Notes under the pieces: model-generated
The model's database searches: none
Told to the model about the DNA's origin: nothing
What the model saw: the letters and a program-made list of their open reading frames with translations, nothing else
Assembly (NCBI GenBank): GCA_035610365.1
Contig: CM069434.1
Coordinates: forward strand, 105,202,806 to 105,266,805
Reading direction: 5' to 3'
DNA from: Aquatica leii
Lineage: Eukaryota; Arthropoda; Insecta; Coleoptera; Lampyridae
Length of the DNA stretch: 64,000 bases
In this document: one piece after another, positions 23,378-35,022 of the stretch
Position numbering within the stretch: position 1 is the stretch's first letter
Layout: each line of letters opens with the position of its first letter
Translations under genes and position numbers: made by a program

Positions 23378-24052
23378 TACGTACAATAAGAAAGCGAGGT
23401 CATCTAAAACTTCCAGATAATGCTAATGCAAATGCCCAAAGTTCCTCAATGCAACCCATTCAAGATCAACCTGAACGAGAAACAAACTCTGTACTATCAG
23501 ATCCCCAAGGTAGACCAATCCACTCAAGTTCGTATTCCTAAAAAAAAATGACATCCAAAAGAGGAATATCTATGTTCACATGGAACTTCACAGATTGCTT
23601 GAAATTAATAATTAATAATAATAATAATTTCGACGTAGAAGGTCGTATTTACATTTACAAACGTAAACGAGAAATACAAGTGTAGAAGTTGGAGAAGATA
23701 GTGAAGGTGCTGGTGTTAGTAGCGGTAGTAAGACGGAAGCAGGAGAGAAAAAGGGTGGGTAAAGGAGGAAGGGTGTAAAATAATAAATAAATTAACTGAA
23801 GAATAGAAACCGTGGTGGAAAACTATAAAACTGACGAACAAGTGAGAGGTCAGAGACAAAAGATAATCTCCTACATTATTAGAAATTATTACATTTAAAG
23901 CGAAATTAAAGCGAAATAGCTACAAGGGTGACGTTTTAAAACACGAAAAATAAGAAAAGAAGGTAAGGAGGAATTAAGAAAAAAAAATAAAAAAATTAAA
24001 TAAATAAATAAAGAAAAAATAAATAAATAAGAAATAAAAAAGAGGGAAAGGG
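23378..24052. other. End of gypsy remnant and leader of the purine-rich LINE
   Basis: No ORF of note. From about 23,640 the sequence becomes purine-rich and probably belongs to the 5' UTR of the LINE whose ORF starts at 24053; its exact start is not defined. Confidence 0.4.
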
Positions 24053-27000
24053 ATGAATAAAAGAGAGAGAAAGGAAGAGGAAAAAGTAAGGCAACAAATA
24101 TTTGAAAAAGGAAAGAAAACAATAAGATCACTAGACATTAAAAAGATATCGGAGGAAAGCGAAGGTAAAACCTCAAGAACAGAAAGCGGAAGGAAAAAAA
24201 TGGAGGAGTTAAAAGAATTAATGAGAGAAATGATGAAACAGATGAAAGAAAATATGCAAGGAATAAGACAAGAAATCAAAGAAATGAAAAAAGAAATGGG
24301 AGAAAGAGAAAAGAAGTGGGAAAAAGAAAAAGAGAAACTGGTGGAGAGAATACAAAAACTGGAGAAAAAAGCGGAAGACGAGGAAAGATGGAAAAGAAAG
24401 AATAATATTGTGATAAATGGGTGAAGAAGTGAAGAACCACAAAAAGATTTAGCAGTGATGCTGGAAGAAAAATTAAATGTAAAAGTAGAAGTGAAAAAAG
24501 TGACAGTAATAAACAAAGAAAAGAAAAATGAGATGGTGGTGGCGGAAATCGGAGGATGGGAGGAAAAACAGAAGGTAATGGCGGAGAAGAAGAAATTAAA
24601 GAATACAAGAATATATATATAAATCACGATTTGACATGGTAGAAAAGAAGAGTCCAAAGAGAAATAATGAACATAGCGGTGGAAAAAAAGCGGAAGGAAA
24701 AAGAGTATGGGTAGGATACAGAAAAATGGAGATATACAAAGACTGATACATATGGAACGACAAGGATAGGGGACTGAGCAGAGAAAGGAAGAGAAATTGG
24801 GGAACCAAAAGAAAAAGAAGGAGGAAAAAAACGAGAGCAAGGAAGAAGCACAGGGGAAGGTGAGTGAGCTGAGAGTATTGTTTTGGAACGTAGCGGGGAT
24901 AAAAAACAAGGAACAGGATTTCTGGAAGTACATCAGGGAACAGGATGTAGTAGGATTACAGGAAACATGGATGACAAAGGGGGGTTAAATAACGGGAATA
25001 AGAAAAAAATGGTTGAGCCAAGAAAAGAAAGAGAAAGTGCAACAGAGAAGAGGAGTTGTAGAAAGGAACATACAGTGGGGAAAAACAAAAATAAAAGTAG
25101 TGACGGTTTATAACAGTAGAATGAAAGAGACAAGGAAAAACATAGAAGAGATGATAGAAGAGAGGGAAGGGGGATTGATAATAGTAGGAGGGGACTTCAA
25201 CGCAAGAATAGGGGAAGAAAGGGGAACACAAGAAAAAAAAGGGACGGGAAAGAGACAAACAAAGGACAAGGTGATAAATAAAGAAGGAGAAGAACTGCTG
25301 GAATTGTGCAACAAAAAAGGGTGCGAAATAATGAACGGGAACAGAGAAGAAGATGGAAAGGGGAATTTACGTACATAGGAGGAAGGGGAGAATCAATAAT
25401 AGATTTTGTAATGACAAATGAAGAGGCTGCAGAAAAGGTAAAGACATTTAAAGTGGGAGAAAGGGTAGAGTCAGACGATCAACCACTGGAATTGACAATG
25501 GAAGGAAGAGAAAGAGAAGAGAGAGAGGAAGAGGAGAAGTACATAACTAAAAAAAGTGGACAGAAGAGGGTATAAAAAGATATAAAGAGAATAGGGAAAA
25601 CGGTATGGATAGGGAAGGAATTACAAGAAAGTGTAGAGGAAATGAGCGAGGTGATGGAGAAAGCAACAGAGAGAGTCAGATTTAGAAAGTGGAAGGGGAG
25701 AAAACAGGATGGAAGAAATGGTGGGATAGGGAATGCAAGGAAGCAAAGAAAAATGCAAGAAGAGCAGTAAGGCAGTGGAAAAAAGGGAAGAAAGAAAAAG
25801 AAGAATACAAAGAAGCAGTAAAAATATACAAAAAAACATGCGACAGAAAGAAGGAAGAAAACAAAAAGAAACAAGAGGAGCAGTTCAAAGGAATAAAAAC
25901 GGAAGATGTATGGAAGTACCTAAAGAAACAGAGGAAAAAAAACATGACGACAAAGGGAATACAAATTAAAGAATGGGAGATATATTTTCGGAACCTGTTG
26001 GGAGGGGAAGAACAAAAGCAAAAAAAAAAAGAAAAGACCCGGTAGTAAGACAGGAAGAAGGAGATAGGAATAGAATAAATGAAAAAGAAGGAACAGAGGC
26101 GATAAAGAATATAAAAAAGGAAAGGTGGCAGGAGAAGATGGGATACAAGGAGAAGAGTGGATATACGGGGGAGAAAGTGCAGCAAATAAGATGACGGAAA
26201 TACTAAACAAAATATGGAAAGGGGAAGGATTTCCGGAGAGATGGAGAGAGGGTATAATATGCCCAATCCATAAAAAAGGTGAAAAAAATAAAGTCAAGAA
26301 TTATAGAAGGGTAACATTATTGAGCACGGCATACAAATTATATGCGACAGACTACAGAAGGAAATAGAGGAAAGAAGTTTGGTACCAGACGGACAAACGG
26401 GATTCAGAAAAGGAAGAAGGGCGATAGACAATATATATATACTGAAACACTTAGCAAATAAAGAACTAGAAAAAAAAGAGGGAAAATGGTGGCACTATTC
26501 GTAGATCTAAAAGCTGCTTTTGACAAAGTGAATAGGGAAAAGCTGTAGGAATACATGAAAAGAAAAAAAATCGATGAAAGATTAATACAAAGAATAGAGG
26601 AAATCTACGAAGAAACGAGGAGCAGGGTTAAAGTGAATGGGGAAGAGAGCGAGAAATTCATCACAAAGGGAGGGTTGAGACAGGGATGTCCACTGAGCCC
26701 AAGCCTGTTCTCAGTATATACGGGGGATCTGGAAGAGACAATGAGAGGACAACAGACAGGAGGGACAGTGGTAGGGAAAGCAAAGGTATGATCGTTGGCG
26801 TATGCGGATGACATAGTGTTGGTGGCTAAGGAGGAAAAGGAAATGAAAGAGATGATGAAAACGCTGGAAAAATACATGAAAAAAAAAGAAATGGAAGTAA
26901 ACACCGAGAAAACAATGATAATGATATTTAGAAAAGGAGGGGGGAAAAGAAAAAGAGAAGAGTGGATATGGAGTGATGAGGAAGTGCAACAAGTGAAGGA

Positions 27001-27922
27001 ATTTACATACCTGGGCTACACGATGAAACAGGATAATAAAGAGGGAGAACTCGTAAAGGAAAGGCTGAAGAAAGGAAACAGGTTAATACGACAAGTGTGG
27101 GGTGTGGGGGAAAGAGTATTCAAGATGGATATAAAAAAAGAAAGTTGTTGTTTGAAAAATTAATAAAGGGGGTGGTAATGTATGGAGCGGAACTATGGGG
27201 CTGGAAGGAGTGGAGGGAGGTAGAGGGGCTACAGGAAAAATACTGGAGATGGGTTTTAGGACTGGACAGAAATACACCGGGGTATATTGTGAAAGAAGAG
27301 GTACAGATAGCAAAAATAAGAGTAGAGACAGGAAAAAGAGCCATAAAATACAAGGAAGAACTGAGGGAAAGAACATATTGCAAAATACTGCAAGAATGCT
27401 GGAAAGAGATAAAGGGAGGGAAAGTGAAGTACGGGCAGGAGGGCAGAGAAGAGTATTACAAAAGAAACGGGTACGCGAGAGAAGAAGTGGAGAGATTAAG
27501 AGGAGAGGGAGTAGGTGTAAGGGAAGAAATAATAAGGACAGATAGAGACATCGAAAAACAAGAAAGATGGACAAAGATAAAAGAGGGCAGATATAATAGG
27601 AATTATAAAGATATCAAGGGTGAAGGAGTGCCGGAATATTTAAAAGATAGAGAGAATAAAAGCAACAAAAAGAAAAAATGATAGCAAGGTTCAGATGTGG
27701 CAACGAGGAGTTAGGGAACAAATATTGGAAAGAAGAACCAGAAAAGATGTGCAGGCTATGTGGAGAAGAAACGGAGGACCTGAACCACATGAGACAGAAA
27801 TGCAGGGAACTAAGAGAAGAGGTGATAAAAATAGAGGAAATCTTAGATGAAAACGGAAAAGGAGCGGAGTGGATGGAAGAAGTATGGAGAAGGAGGAAAA
27901 AGTTAAGGGGAGAGGAGGGATA
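24053..27922 (+). pseudogene. LINE polyprotein: coiled coil, endonuclease, reverse transcriptase, CCHC motif
   Basis: The N-terminal third is a Lys/Glu coiled coil (KELMREMMKQMKENMQ) ending in RWKRKNNIVING, an ORF1p-like block. Endonuclease: LRVLFWNVAGIKNKEQDF, VVGLQETWMTK and IIVGGDFNARIGEE. RT: GFRKGRRAIDNIYILKHLAN, VALFVDLKAAFDKVNREKL, RQGCPLSPSLFSVY and LAYADDIVLVAK. Then EFTYLGYTMKQDNKEGE, LLFEKLIKGVVMYGAELWGW and a terminal CRLCGEETEDLNHMRQKC (C-x2-C-x8-H-x4-C). Many frameshifts and stops (for example at 24422, near 24600, 24990 with a deletion, 25376, 25575 and 26366). About 1,290 codons originally. Confidence 0.85.
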
Positions 27923-28022
27923 AAAAAAAATAGAATATATATGTAAATATAGAATGTAGGTTGTGAATGTAGCACGAACTAATTTGTAAGCCAAAGGCAA
28001 CAAATAAAGTTAAACTTATATA
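24053..28022 (+). mobile_element. Single-ORF APE-type LINE, purine-rich (copy A)
   Basis: One long ORF region followed by a short 3' UTR ending …AATAAAGTTAAACTTATATAA near 28022. The same 3' end and ORF recur on the minus strand at 43,526-46,002, which defines the family. The clade is unresolved: endonuclease of the APE type, YADD reverse transcriptase and a C-terminal CCHC motif. Confidence 0.8.
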
Positions 28023-28351
28023 ATAAAAAATAACAAAGTCAATCCCATGACGCAAAAACAATGCAAAGTTTGCAAAAGTCAAAATAGTTACAATATAGCA
28101 ACTAAATGCAACGGCAAATAGCTTACCATTAATTTAATTTATTTGTAGAATACTCCTAAGGAAAATAACACCTTTATCCCCCATAATTATTAATTGTTTG
28201 ATATTATTTACTTACAAAAATAACATACTACTACATCAATGTCTTCATTGCTTAGATCGCAATGAAAATAAAGAGAATGCAGAAACCACGTTAATAGAAA
28301 GACGAACGACAGACTACCCAAGATCACAAAAACTATAAAACCGAATACTTC
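28023..28351. other. Short unrecognised flank left of the nested cluster
   Basis: No gene. The start (28023-28060) matches 15618-15655 apart from a few substitutions. ACTTC at 28347-28351 is the target-site duplication of the outer LTR element (the other copy is at 42846-42850). Confidence 0.5.
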
Positions 28352-28536
28352 TGTGGCTAGCATTGGCAACACTGGCTAATATGGGACACTTGACAACAAC
28401 GAGGAATCTACACGCCAACTTCTTAGCGAACACACGAGTTTCATATAACCTTCTTTTGTAATTAAACTTTTTTATGTATGAATAAGTACTGAGTTAAATA
28501 AATTTGTATTGTTAATTTGAGCAAAACGGAGTTGAA
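28352..28536 (+). repeat. 5' LTR of the outer CsRn1-like element
   Basis: Starts TGTGGCTAGCATTGGC and ends near ACGGAGTTGAA, immediately before the tRNA-Trp primer-binding site at 28538. About 92% identical to 42659-42846 by eye. Confidence 0.85.
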
Positions 28537-28606
28537 TTGGTGACCCCGACGTGATCGTGTAAATAAATAAAAATCAGGCAAGTTGTAACAATAAAACACG
28601 TGCAAA

Positions 28607-29299
28607 ATGGCTGAAGAAAACACGCATAACGAAGCCCAAAATCAACCGAAAATTGCGAGAATTTCTGTGAAGCTACCCCCCATATGGCGCCGTAATGTCA
28701 AAATTTTATAAATGCGAGTAGAAGCTCAGTTTGAAACTTCTTTTGTCACTTCGGAGAAGACAAAATTCAACCACGTGCCAGCAGTATTAGATCCTGACGT
28801 TGCAGAATTAATATCTGACTTCTTAGAACAACCCTTGACTTCAACACCATACAAGGATATAATGAACCGCCTCATAAACGAATTTGAGGAATCTGAGGGT
28901 CGCAAGATTAACAAACCACTAACGGAACTTTAGCTGGGGGATAAAAAACCATCGCAATTGTTGAGGGAAGTGAGGTCTTTAGCTGGCACTCAGGTGAATA
29001 ACGATTTCTTAAGAACGATACTTATTCAACGTTTACCACTTAATATTCGGTCTATTTTAGCATCTAGTAAAGATCAATTAGATCGTATTGGTAGACTCGA
29101 GATGCAAATTGCTGAATTAACTGCGTCTATCAAAGAATTAAAAACTCGTTCTCGTTCTCAAAGTAGGCAGCAATATCGTAGGTCTAGATCAGCATCTAGT
29201 TCTCGTAAGTGCTGGTACCATCATCGATTTGGTAACAAAGCTGTGAAATGTATTCCACCATGTTCTTATAAATCAGTAGAACCTTTGGAAAACACCTAA
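28607..29299 (+). pseudogene. gag of the outer CsRn1-like element
   Basis: ATG at 28607 (MAEENTHNEAQNQPKIARIS). Motifs: ISVKLPPIWRRN, RVEAQFETSFVTSEKTKFN, LSDFLEQPLTSTPYKDIMN region, GDKKPSQLLREVRSLAGTQ, then SRSQSRQQYRRSRSASSSR and a knuckle remnant CWYHHRFGNKAVKC. Stops at 28710 and 28931. It is clearly related to the gag at 37,477-37,995 of the element inserted into it. Confidence 0.8.
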
Positions 29300-29339
29300 G
29301 CCATTCGCTCAATGCGGCAAGCGATGTCGGCTTAGTAAG

Positions 29340-29419
29340 TAGCCGCTTATTTGTATATGATACGTATTCATTTAAAAAATTCCTTATCGATTCTGGTGCA
29401 GACATTTCAGTATTACCAC
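29340..29419 (+). pseudogene. Protease start of the outer element, cut by insertion
   Basis: Encodes LFVYDTYSFKKFLIDSGADI with the retroviral-type aspartyl protease motif (DSGA), then stops at 29419 where the minus-strand element begins. CCAC (29416-29419) is duplicated at 38224-38227, where the protease frame resumes. Confidence 0.85.
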
Positions 29420-29627
29420 TGTAGTTTTATAGGTTTTTATTAACAGAATATACAATAACTTATAATTAACGAGAACCAAAGAACTATAAATATTAAAACT
29501 ACTTAACAAAAATTAAAACTCGTTAGTTGCCTCGGTAGCTTTTGGCGGGTTGTTACGGACTGCCGATTTTTCACTTCCGTATGCTACTACAGCTTCTGTT
29601 TACCGTAACGCCGACGCAGTCGCCACA
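29420..29627 (-). repeat. 3' LTR of the level-1 element
   Basis: 208 bp, about 97% identical to 38015-38223. Flanked on its left by the target duplication CCAC and on its right by the polypurine tract. Confidence 0.9.
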
Positions 29628-30564
29628 TCACCCCCTTTCCAGTGAAACACTTTCATTTTTCAAAAAGCGTAAAGGTTGACGAACTTGTCTACCTGAACGT
29701 GTTTGTTTTGCAGATATTTTCGCAAATACAGTTGTTTCTGACGGCGGTAATGGTTGAAGTTCTAATCCTGTAGCGTTATCGTTACTAACAGTAGGTGGTG
29801 TCGCTTCATCAGGCTCTGCAATAAACGCTGGTTTTACGCGATCGATGCTTACGTTAACGTTGCTGTTACGAATTTGAATTTTAAAAATTTTTTTTGTCCG
29901 CGAAATAACTTTATAGGGTCCAGTATACGGTCTTTGCAATGGCTGTCGTACTGAGTCGTCGCGTAAAAAAACGTATGTGCAAGTAGAAAGCGCAGGATGA
30001 ATAAAAATTTTTGGTACCACATGATGTTTTGTTGACATAGGACGCAATGCTTGCATTTGTTCTTGCAGTTTGCCGACAAATGATGTTGGGTCGACATTCG
30101 TTTTTGTGTTTACAAAAAATTCACCAGGAAGCCGTAATTGTGTGCCGTATAACAATTCTGCTGCTGTGCATTGCATATCTTCTTTAAAAGCGCTTCGTAA
30201 CCCTAACAATACCATGGGCAAAGCTTCTACCCAGTTTTTCGTATTGTGGCACATTAAGGCAGCTTTTAAAGATCGATGCCAACGTTCTACTATGCCATTG
30301 CTCTGCGGTCTATACGCTGTAGTGCGATTCCTTTGAATACCCATTAAATTTGTTAGAGCTTGCATTAATTTTGCTTCGAACTGTCTACCTTGATCCGTTG
30401 TTATTGTATGGGACATCCATAGCGCGCAATCCATTCTTTAACGAACGTTTCTGCTACTGTTTCAGCGGTTATTTCTGAAATTGGAATTGCTTCTGGCCAT
30501 CAATTAATGTCAAGCAGTAACGGTAGTTTTGTACAATGAGAAGAGGTCCTATAATATCTATATG
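29628..30564 (-). pseudogene. Integrase C-terminal part of the level-1 element
   Basis: Continues the integrase cut at 35,188. Starts YIDIIGPL near 30560 and, after a degenerate stretch with stops, carries [20 protein letters not shown] (second Asp), YRPQSNGIVERWHRSLKAAL (Glu), VLLGLRSAFKEDMQCTAAEL and the GPY module RPYTGPYKVISRTKKIFKIQ with DRVKPAFIAEP. The 3' half from 30434 is an open frame of 268 codons ending at the polypurine tract. Confidence 0.88.
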
Positions 30565-30569
30565 TACAT

Positions 30570-30734
30570 TGTTATGTATGTTACTGTAAAAAAGTAAACT
30601 CGGCAACAGTGTACAAAGAATACGAACAATGGTGGTTAACCCATGTACAAGTATATATTAACATTATAATAATTCTAAATCTTATATTAAGTATGGATTA
30701 ACTTTCTACAAATAAAACCTAAAGAGACACAAAA
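30570..30734 (+). repeat. 5' LTR of the level-2 element
   Basis: 165 bp starting TGTTATGTATGTTACTG and ending GAGACACAAAA. Contains AATAAAACC near its end, a possible polyadenylation signal. Two mismatches to the right LTR. Confidence 0.93.
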
Positions 30735-30792
30735 GTGGTGCCAGAATTGGGATTTTGCAAGTTAGTGAATAGTAATATTGTGAACATTAAAA

Positions 30793-33700
30793 ATGGAAGT
30801 GCCACCTGAATTATTGCAAGCAATGACCAATTTGCTTACAAGTGCTTTGCAAACCTCGCTAGCAAATGCATCAACAAGTGCACATGCTGAAGCCCCTGGG
30901 TCGTCCACAACAATGCATTTAAGAGCACCATCATTTTCAATGGGTGAATTCCGATTATCAGAAGGAACAACTGTCGAAGATTATTTCAAACGTTTTAACT
31001 GGGCTTTACAACTCAGCAACATTCCTACAGACCAGCACGCTAACTTTGCACGAGTTCACATGGGATCAGAGCTCAACAATGCTCTAAAATTCTTGACCAG
31101 TCCGAAACAACCTGAAGAAGTGCAGTACGATGAACTATGCACTACCCTTATAAACCACTTCGATCGTACAAGAAACAAGTTTGTAGAAAGCATAAAATTC
31201 AGGCAAATCATGCAAAATACTGGTGAGTCAATTGCAAATTACTCGTTACGCTTGAAACAAGGTGCTGCTTACTGTGAATATGGAGAATTCATCGACAGGA
31301 TGCTAATCGAACAGCTCCTACATGGTCTCGAATCTCGTGAAATGTGCGATGAAATAATAGCAAGAAAACCTTCCACATTCAAACAAGCATATGAGATTGC
31401 ACACACTCTTGAAGCAACTCATACGACTGCAAATGAAGTAAGGTCTTCAGTAACACCAGTAACTGTTCACAAACTAGGGTATGCACCACCTCAGATAAAA
31501 TACAATAAACAACCACCACATAGATCTTTGTCACGTGGCCGAAATCAGCACCGACGCTCTCGTGGTCCATCACGCCATGGTGAACGAAACACGCGAGGCG
31601 AGCATCGTCTACGTCACTGCAATGGTTGCGGAGGTGAACATGCACGGGATAAATGTCCTTTCAAAGATGCAACATGTCACACATGCGGTAAAAAATCACA
31701 TATAGCTAAAGTATGTCGATCAAAATCACAAACCGCAACAGGAGAGTATGCAAGTCAACCAACGGAGCAAATAGATTCAGTACAATGTCTCAATAAATTG
31801 GATGAGATCAACGCTATCAAATCATCGAGCAAGCGCATCTTAATTGTTCGCATAAATGGTCACAATGTACCAATGGAACTAGATTCAGGAGCACCATGCA
31901 GCATAATTAGTAAAGATAACTTATTCTTTATGAAACTCAATTGTAAACTACTAAAAACGGAGAGGTCGTTTTTTGACTACACAGGAAATCGTGTCGACTG
32001 CATCGGCCGACTTTTGGTCAACGCCACACTAGGGTCAACAACACACCGTGTATATCTATACATCGTCGATGGAAATTATGATCCTCTTTTTGGAAGAGAA
32101 TGGATAACAGAATTCATAAATGAAATCAATTTTCATAAACTTTTTGCGGCTGACGAACAAATTTGCTCATTAACAATTGCTTCTCCCAATCTGTTACCAA
32201 ACCAACAAAACCAGCTCGACATAATTCTGACTCGTCATAAGGACATCTTTAGTAACACAGCCGGCAAGCTCACAGGACCACCAGCTGAAGTACACTTCAA
32301 ATCCGATGCGACTCCAGTGTTCTCACGTGCACGCGAAGTACCTTTAGCGTTGCGTGAAGCGTATGCAAAAGAAATAGATGCCAAAATTAATTCAGGATTC
32401 TACGAACGTGTGGAACATTCGGAATGGGCATCAACTACACACGTCGTCACGAAGAAGAATGGCGGACTACGCATTACCGGAAATTACAAACCAACACTGA
32501 ATCCACGAATAGTTATCGATGAACATCCCATACCAAGAGCCGAACACCTGTTCAACCAAATGAAAGGGGCCAAGTTCTTTTGTCACCTGGACATTACTGA
32601 CGCTTACACACATTTGACTGTAAGTGAAGAGTTTAGTCATGCCTTAACGCTCAACACACCAACACATGGATTGGTTCGTCCTACTCGCGCAGTATATGGT
32701 GCCGCAAACATCCCCGCAATTTGGCAGCGTCGAATGGAGACTGTTCTTCAGGATTTACCGAACGTTATTAACTTCTTTGATGATGTTCTTCTTTTTGCTG
32801 ACAGTTTTGAGAATCTAATGCCTACGTTAGAAGCTACACTAAGGCGTATGGAACAACATGGTCTTAAACTTAATCGCAACAAATGTATTTTCGCCGCACC
32901 TTCTGTGGAATTTTTGGGTCATAAAATAGACAGCCAAGGTGTACACAAATCCGACAAACATGTGGAAGCGATTCGTGATGCTCCTAAACCTTCTTCACCA
33001 GAACAACTCCAATTGTTCTTAGGCAAAGCCACATATTACAGCTCGTTTATTCCGGACCTATCTACTCTGAATCGTTCGTTACGCGACATGCTACGTACCG
33101 AACCATTCGCATGGACACAAGAAGCCGATATAGCATACGCCAACATTAAAAACATTCTCATTTCACCACAAATACTGATGACATATGATCCATCATTACC
33201 GCTATTGCTCGCAACCGATGCCAGCAAAACAAGTTTGGGCGCCGTCTTATCTCATCGACTGGAAACTGGAGAAGAACGACCAATCGCTTATGCTAGTCGT
33301 ACTATGAGCACAACAGAGCAGCGTTACCCACAAATAGACAAGGAAGCTCTCGCTATCGTTTGGGCGGTACAAAAGTTTTTTCATTATTTGTACGCACGTC
33401 ACTTCACGTTGATAACCGATCACAAACCACTGACGCAAATCCTGCATCCAGAGAAGTCACTGCCAACTCTCTGCATTAGTCGCATGGCGAACTACGCCGA
33501 TTATCTGGCACACTTCAACTTCGATGTTATTTTCAAGTCTACTAAAGAAAATGCAAATGCCGACTACTGTTCTCGATTACCATCATCAACAAATAGTGAC
33601 GTTGTTAACAAACTTTCTCTACACGAAGGAAGAAAAATAAGGGAATACGATGATTTCGATAATTTTACAATGTACCAGATCAAGCAACTTCCTGTTCGTG

Positions 33701-34983
33701 CCGAAAATATAGCCAAAGAGACACGAAAGGATTCTCATTTAGGCAAGATTGTCCAGCTGTTAGAGACAGGACAAAACCTAACACGTTATGGGTATAAATC
33801 GCCGGAAGCTAATTACACTTTAGCAGCGAATTGCTTATTATTTGAACACCGCGTGGTCGTACCACCATCACTTCAACAAAGCATCTTAAACGATTTGCAT
33901 GCAGCCCATGTAGGGATTGTGAAAATGAAAGGTATGGCACGCTCATTTGTGTTTTGGAGAGGAATCGATGCCGATATCGAACGTATTGCCAAATCGTGTC
34001 CTGAATGTGCAAAACATGGACATATTCCACCTAAATTCCGAGATCACCATTGGGAATATCCGAAAGGGCCCTGGCAACGCATTCACATTGACTACGCAGG
34101 CCCGGTCGCAGGATCAATGTTACTGATTGTCGTAGATGCCTACAGCAAATGGCTGGAAGTCAAATGCACCAACTCAACAACAACCGCAGCAACAATTGCA
34201 ATTTTGGATGAATTGTTTGCCACGTATGGTACTCCAGTTACTATTGTTTCGGATAACGGTCCACAATTTACAGCCGCTGAGTTCAAGACGTTTTTGCAAG
34301 CAAGTGGTGTGAAATACCATAAACTAACTGCTCCATACCATCCTTCAACTAATGGCCAGGCAGAACGTTACGTACAATCAGTTAAAGATTCTTTAAAAGC
34401 GATGTCTACGACACCAGAGTCGTTACGGAAGAACTTAAACGAGTTTCTACGCCAATACAAGAAAGCTCCACATTGTACAACTGGTCAACCACCAGCAATG
34501 CTATTCTTAGGAAGAAATATTCGAACACGTTTAGATTTGGTTAAACCCGATTATCTTCATACTAGAATAACCGAGAAACAGCAGACTAAAGTTGAAACAA
34601 CATTTAGAGTCTTTCAACCTGCTCAACCAGTTTATTTTCTTTCTGGTAATCCACGAATGGACAAATGGATTCCTGGGATCGTCGTTACTCGCTTAGGTGA
34701 TCTTCATTACGAACTCGACTATACAAATCAGCGATTCAAAAGACATGTTGACCAAGTTAAATCTCGTGAGAATTCAACACCAATAGCCTCGGTGCCATCT
34801 GAACCATATCGAAGAATCCGTTTTTATGGAGACGACATCACACCACCCGCAGGACAACCTACCGCACATGAACTTGTTATACGACCAGTAGCGCAACAGA
34901 CAACCAATCTTCCGACCATGACATCAGTAATACCTCGTAGAACTCGACGTCTTCGACGCCCCCCACAACCGTACTCTCCATGA
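30793..34983 (+). CDS. Intact gag-pol polyprotein, 1,396 aa
   Basis: Complete Ty3/gypsy polyprotein from ATG 30793. Gag occupies residues ~1-270 (DYFKRFNWALQLSNIP; ANYSLRLKQGAAYCEYGEF). Two CCHC knuckles lie near 276-310 (CNGCGGEHARDKCPF; CHTCGKKSHIAKVC). Protease near 361 has MELDSGAPCSII, RT near 598-665 has FCHLDITDAYTHL and NFFDDVLLFA, RNase H near 807-880 has ATDASKTSLGAVL and ITDHKPLTQIL. Integrase from ~1035 has an HAAH / CPEC zinc site and the D,D-E residues in HIDYAGPV, VSDNGPQF and NGQAERYVQ. The RT box is FFDD rather than the commoner YxDD, as in mag-like elements. Gag and pol share one frame, so no frameshift is needed. All catalytic residues are present. Confidence 0.95.
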   Translation: MEVPPELLQAMTNLLTSALQTSLANASTSAHAEAPGSSTTMHLRAPSFSMGEFRLSEGTTVEDYFKRFNWALQLSNIPTDQHANFARVHMGSELNNALKFLTSPKQPEEVQYDELCTTLINHFDRTRNKFVESIKFRQIMQNTGESIANYSLRLKQGAAYCEYGEFIDRMLIEQLLHGLESREMCDEIIARKPSTFKQAYEIAHTLEATHTTANEVRSSVTPVTVHKLGYAPPQIKYNKQPPHRSLSRGRNQHRRSRGPSRHGERNTRGEHRLRHCNGCGGEHARDKCPFKDATCHTCGKKSHIAKVCRSKSQTATGEYASQPTEQIDSVQCLNKLDEINAIKSSSKRILIVRINGHNVPMELDSGAPCSIISKDNLFFMKLNCKLLKTERSFFDYTGNRVDCIGRLLVNATLGSTTHRVYLYIVDGNYDPLFGREWITEFINEINFHKLFAADEQICSLTIASPNLLPNQQNQLDIILTRHKDIFSNTAGKLTGPPAEVHFKSDATPVFSRAREVPLALREAYAKEIDAKINSGFYERVEHSEWASTTHVVTKKNGGLRITGNYKPTLNPRIVIDEHPIPRAEHLFNQMKGAKFFCHLDITDAYTHLTVSEEFSHALTLNTPTHGLVRPTRAVYGAANIPAIWQRRMETVLQDLPNVINFFDDVLLFADSFENLMPTLEATLRRMEQHGLKLNRNKCIFAAPSVEFLGHKIDSQGVHKSDKHVEAIRDAPKPSSPEQLQLFLGKATYYSSFIPDLSTLNRSLRDMLRTEPFAWTQEADIAYANIKNILISPQILMTYDPSLPLLLATDASKTSLGAVLSHRLETGEERPIAYASRTMSTTEQRYPQIDKEALAIVWAVQKFFHYLYARHFTLITDHKPLTQILHPEKSLPTLCISRMANYADYLAHFNFDVIFKSTKENANADYCSRLPSSTNSDVVNKLSLHEGRKIREYDDFDNFTMYQIKQLPVRAENIAKETRKDSHLGKIVQLLETGQNLTRYGYKSPEANYTLAANCLLFEHRVVVPPSLQQSILNDLHAAHVGIVKMKGMARSFVFWRGIDADIERIAKSCPECAKHGHIPPKFRDHHWEYPKGPWQRIHIDYAGPVAGSMLLIVVDAYSKWLEVKCTNSTTTAATIAILDELFATYGTPVTIVSDNGPQFTAAEFKTFLQASGVKYHKLTAPYHPSTNGQAERYVQSVKDSLKAMSTTPESLRKNLNEFLRQYKKAPHCTTGQPPAMLFLGRNIRTRLDLVKPDYLHTRITEKQQTKVETTFRVFQPAQPVYFLSGNPRMDKWIPGIVVTRLGDLHYELDYTNQRFKRHVDQVKSRENSTPIASVPSEPYRRIRFYGDDITPPAGQPTAHELVIRPVAQQTTNLPTMTSVIPRRTRRLRRPPQPYSP

Positions 34984-35022
34984 GTATTTATTGTGTCAAT
35001 ACACCCCTAAGGAGAGAGGAAA

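Noticed and set aside
23895-27574. Many long minus-strand ORFs rich in Leu, Ser, Phe and Pro across 23.9-28.0 kb (up to 319 codons)
   Set aside because: They are antisense shadows of the purine-rich LINE; composition follows from its strand bias and the sense strand carries clear LINE motifs.
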